A model generated the notes under the pieces. It worked only from the letters and a program-made list of their open reading frames with translations. It did no database searches and was not told the DNA's origin. The position numbers and the translations under genes were made by a program. Shown one piece after another: positions 6,688 through 6,848 of a stretch of 6,848 nt of DNA (position 1 is the stretch's first letter; each line of letters begins with the position of its first letter). This DNA comes from Calditrichota bacterium. GTDB taxonomy: Bacteria > Zhuqueibacterota > Zhuqueibacteria > Oleimicrobiales > Geothermoviventaceae. The stretch spans positions 1-6,848 of the forward strand of contig JAADFT010000202.1 in the NCBI GenBank assembly GCA_013152765.1, written 5' to 3'.

Positions 6688-6704
6688 AAAAATGTGGCAT
6701 TTTT
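6688..6704. repeat. A/T-rich 7-bp hairpin
   Basis: AAAAATG (6688-6694) and CATTTTT (6698-6704) are exact inverted repeats around TGG. The stem is mostly A-T and the loop only 3 nt, so an RNA hairpin would be weak. It marks a sharp AT-rich patch (about 6680-6750) at the end of a GC-rich stretch, which could belong to a promoter region for a gene beyond the right edge. Confidence 0.25.
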
Positions 6705-6848
6705 GTCGGATTGGACTTGCTTTTGTCGGCTGTCTTGGCGTACCTTTTTGAAAAGCTTCCTGCGACCCTGCCTGGAACGACCTGCTGGGGTGCGAGGGGA
6801 TTCTGCCTTTTCCCGGTCTGCTTTCCAGCAGAATGCAGGTGCGCCTTA

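Larger units (their letters stand above)
5839..6848. other. About 1 kb gene-free region upstream of the C11 gene
   Basis: No open frame here has protein-like composition or a ribosome binding site. The longest ones (5888-6436 plus, 6195-6671 minus) are rich in Arg, Cys, Ser and Pro and match no family I know. Beyond the elements listed separately I see a 12-bp direct repeat TTCGGGTGCGTT (6391-6402, 6562-6573), a palindrome CCGGGCCCGG (6508-6517), and a hairpin TCCGG/CCGGA (6534-6547). Near the right edge lies a frame open from ATG 6670 to the end of the window. It has no ribosome binding site and unusual Cys/Trp/Arg content, so I do not call it a gene. No tRNA, rRNA or known housekeeping RNA is recognisable. 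Confidence 0.5.

Overview
The window looks like a chromosomal segment from a Gram-negative bacterium of moderately high GC. All four genes I can support lie on the minus strand and all encode exported proteins; three carry a lipobox and one an ordinary signal peptide. The mix (clostripain-like C11 protease lipoprotein, PA-domain M28 peptidase, tandem LEA/WHy lipoprotein, DUF6263-like lipoprotein) would suit the Bacteroidetes/Fibrobacteres/Calditrichaeota/KSB1 part of the tree. That placement is inference from protein style, with no marker gene to confirm it.

Layout in the direction of transcription (right to left): 5839-6848 is about 1 kb without a credible gene. It holds a candidate promoter (5961-5989), a strong 11-bp inverted repeat (6195-6240) and other small structures. 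The C11 cysteine protease lipoprotein follows (5835-4255), closed by a very strong intrinsic terminator (4201-4243). Next come a 212-bp spacer, the LEA type 2 lipoprotein (4042-3170), and a 252-bp spacer with a 10-bp inverted repeat. Then comes the M28 peptidase (GTG start at 2917), which runs in frame and without a stop into a lipoprotein gene (1258-367). That lipoprotein gene is broken by a one-base frameshift near 1042. Terminator-like hairpins follow at 260-306 and 181-210.

The C11 gene appears to be a single-gene unit. The M28 and DUF6263-like genes form a tight two-gene unit, and the LEA gene sits between them with no terminator I can see before the M28 gene. The common theme is envelope or extracellular work: two secreted peptidases with different chemistry (Cys/His and two-metal) and two lipoproteins of unknown role. 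Nothing shows that the four act as one system.

The points most worth a second look are the frameshift, the missing stop of the M28 frame, the His that replaces the expected Asp two residues before the catalytic Cys of the C11 protease, that protease's EF-hand-like C-terminal loop, and the structured gene-free region on the right. I did not find a clearly new multi-gene system.
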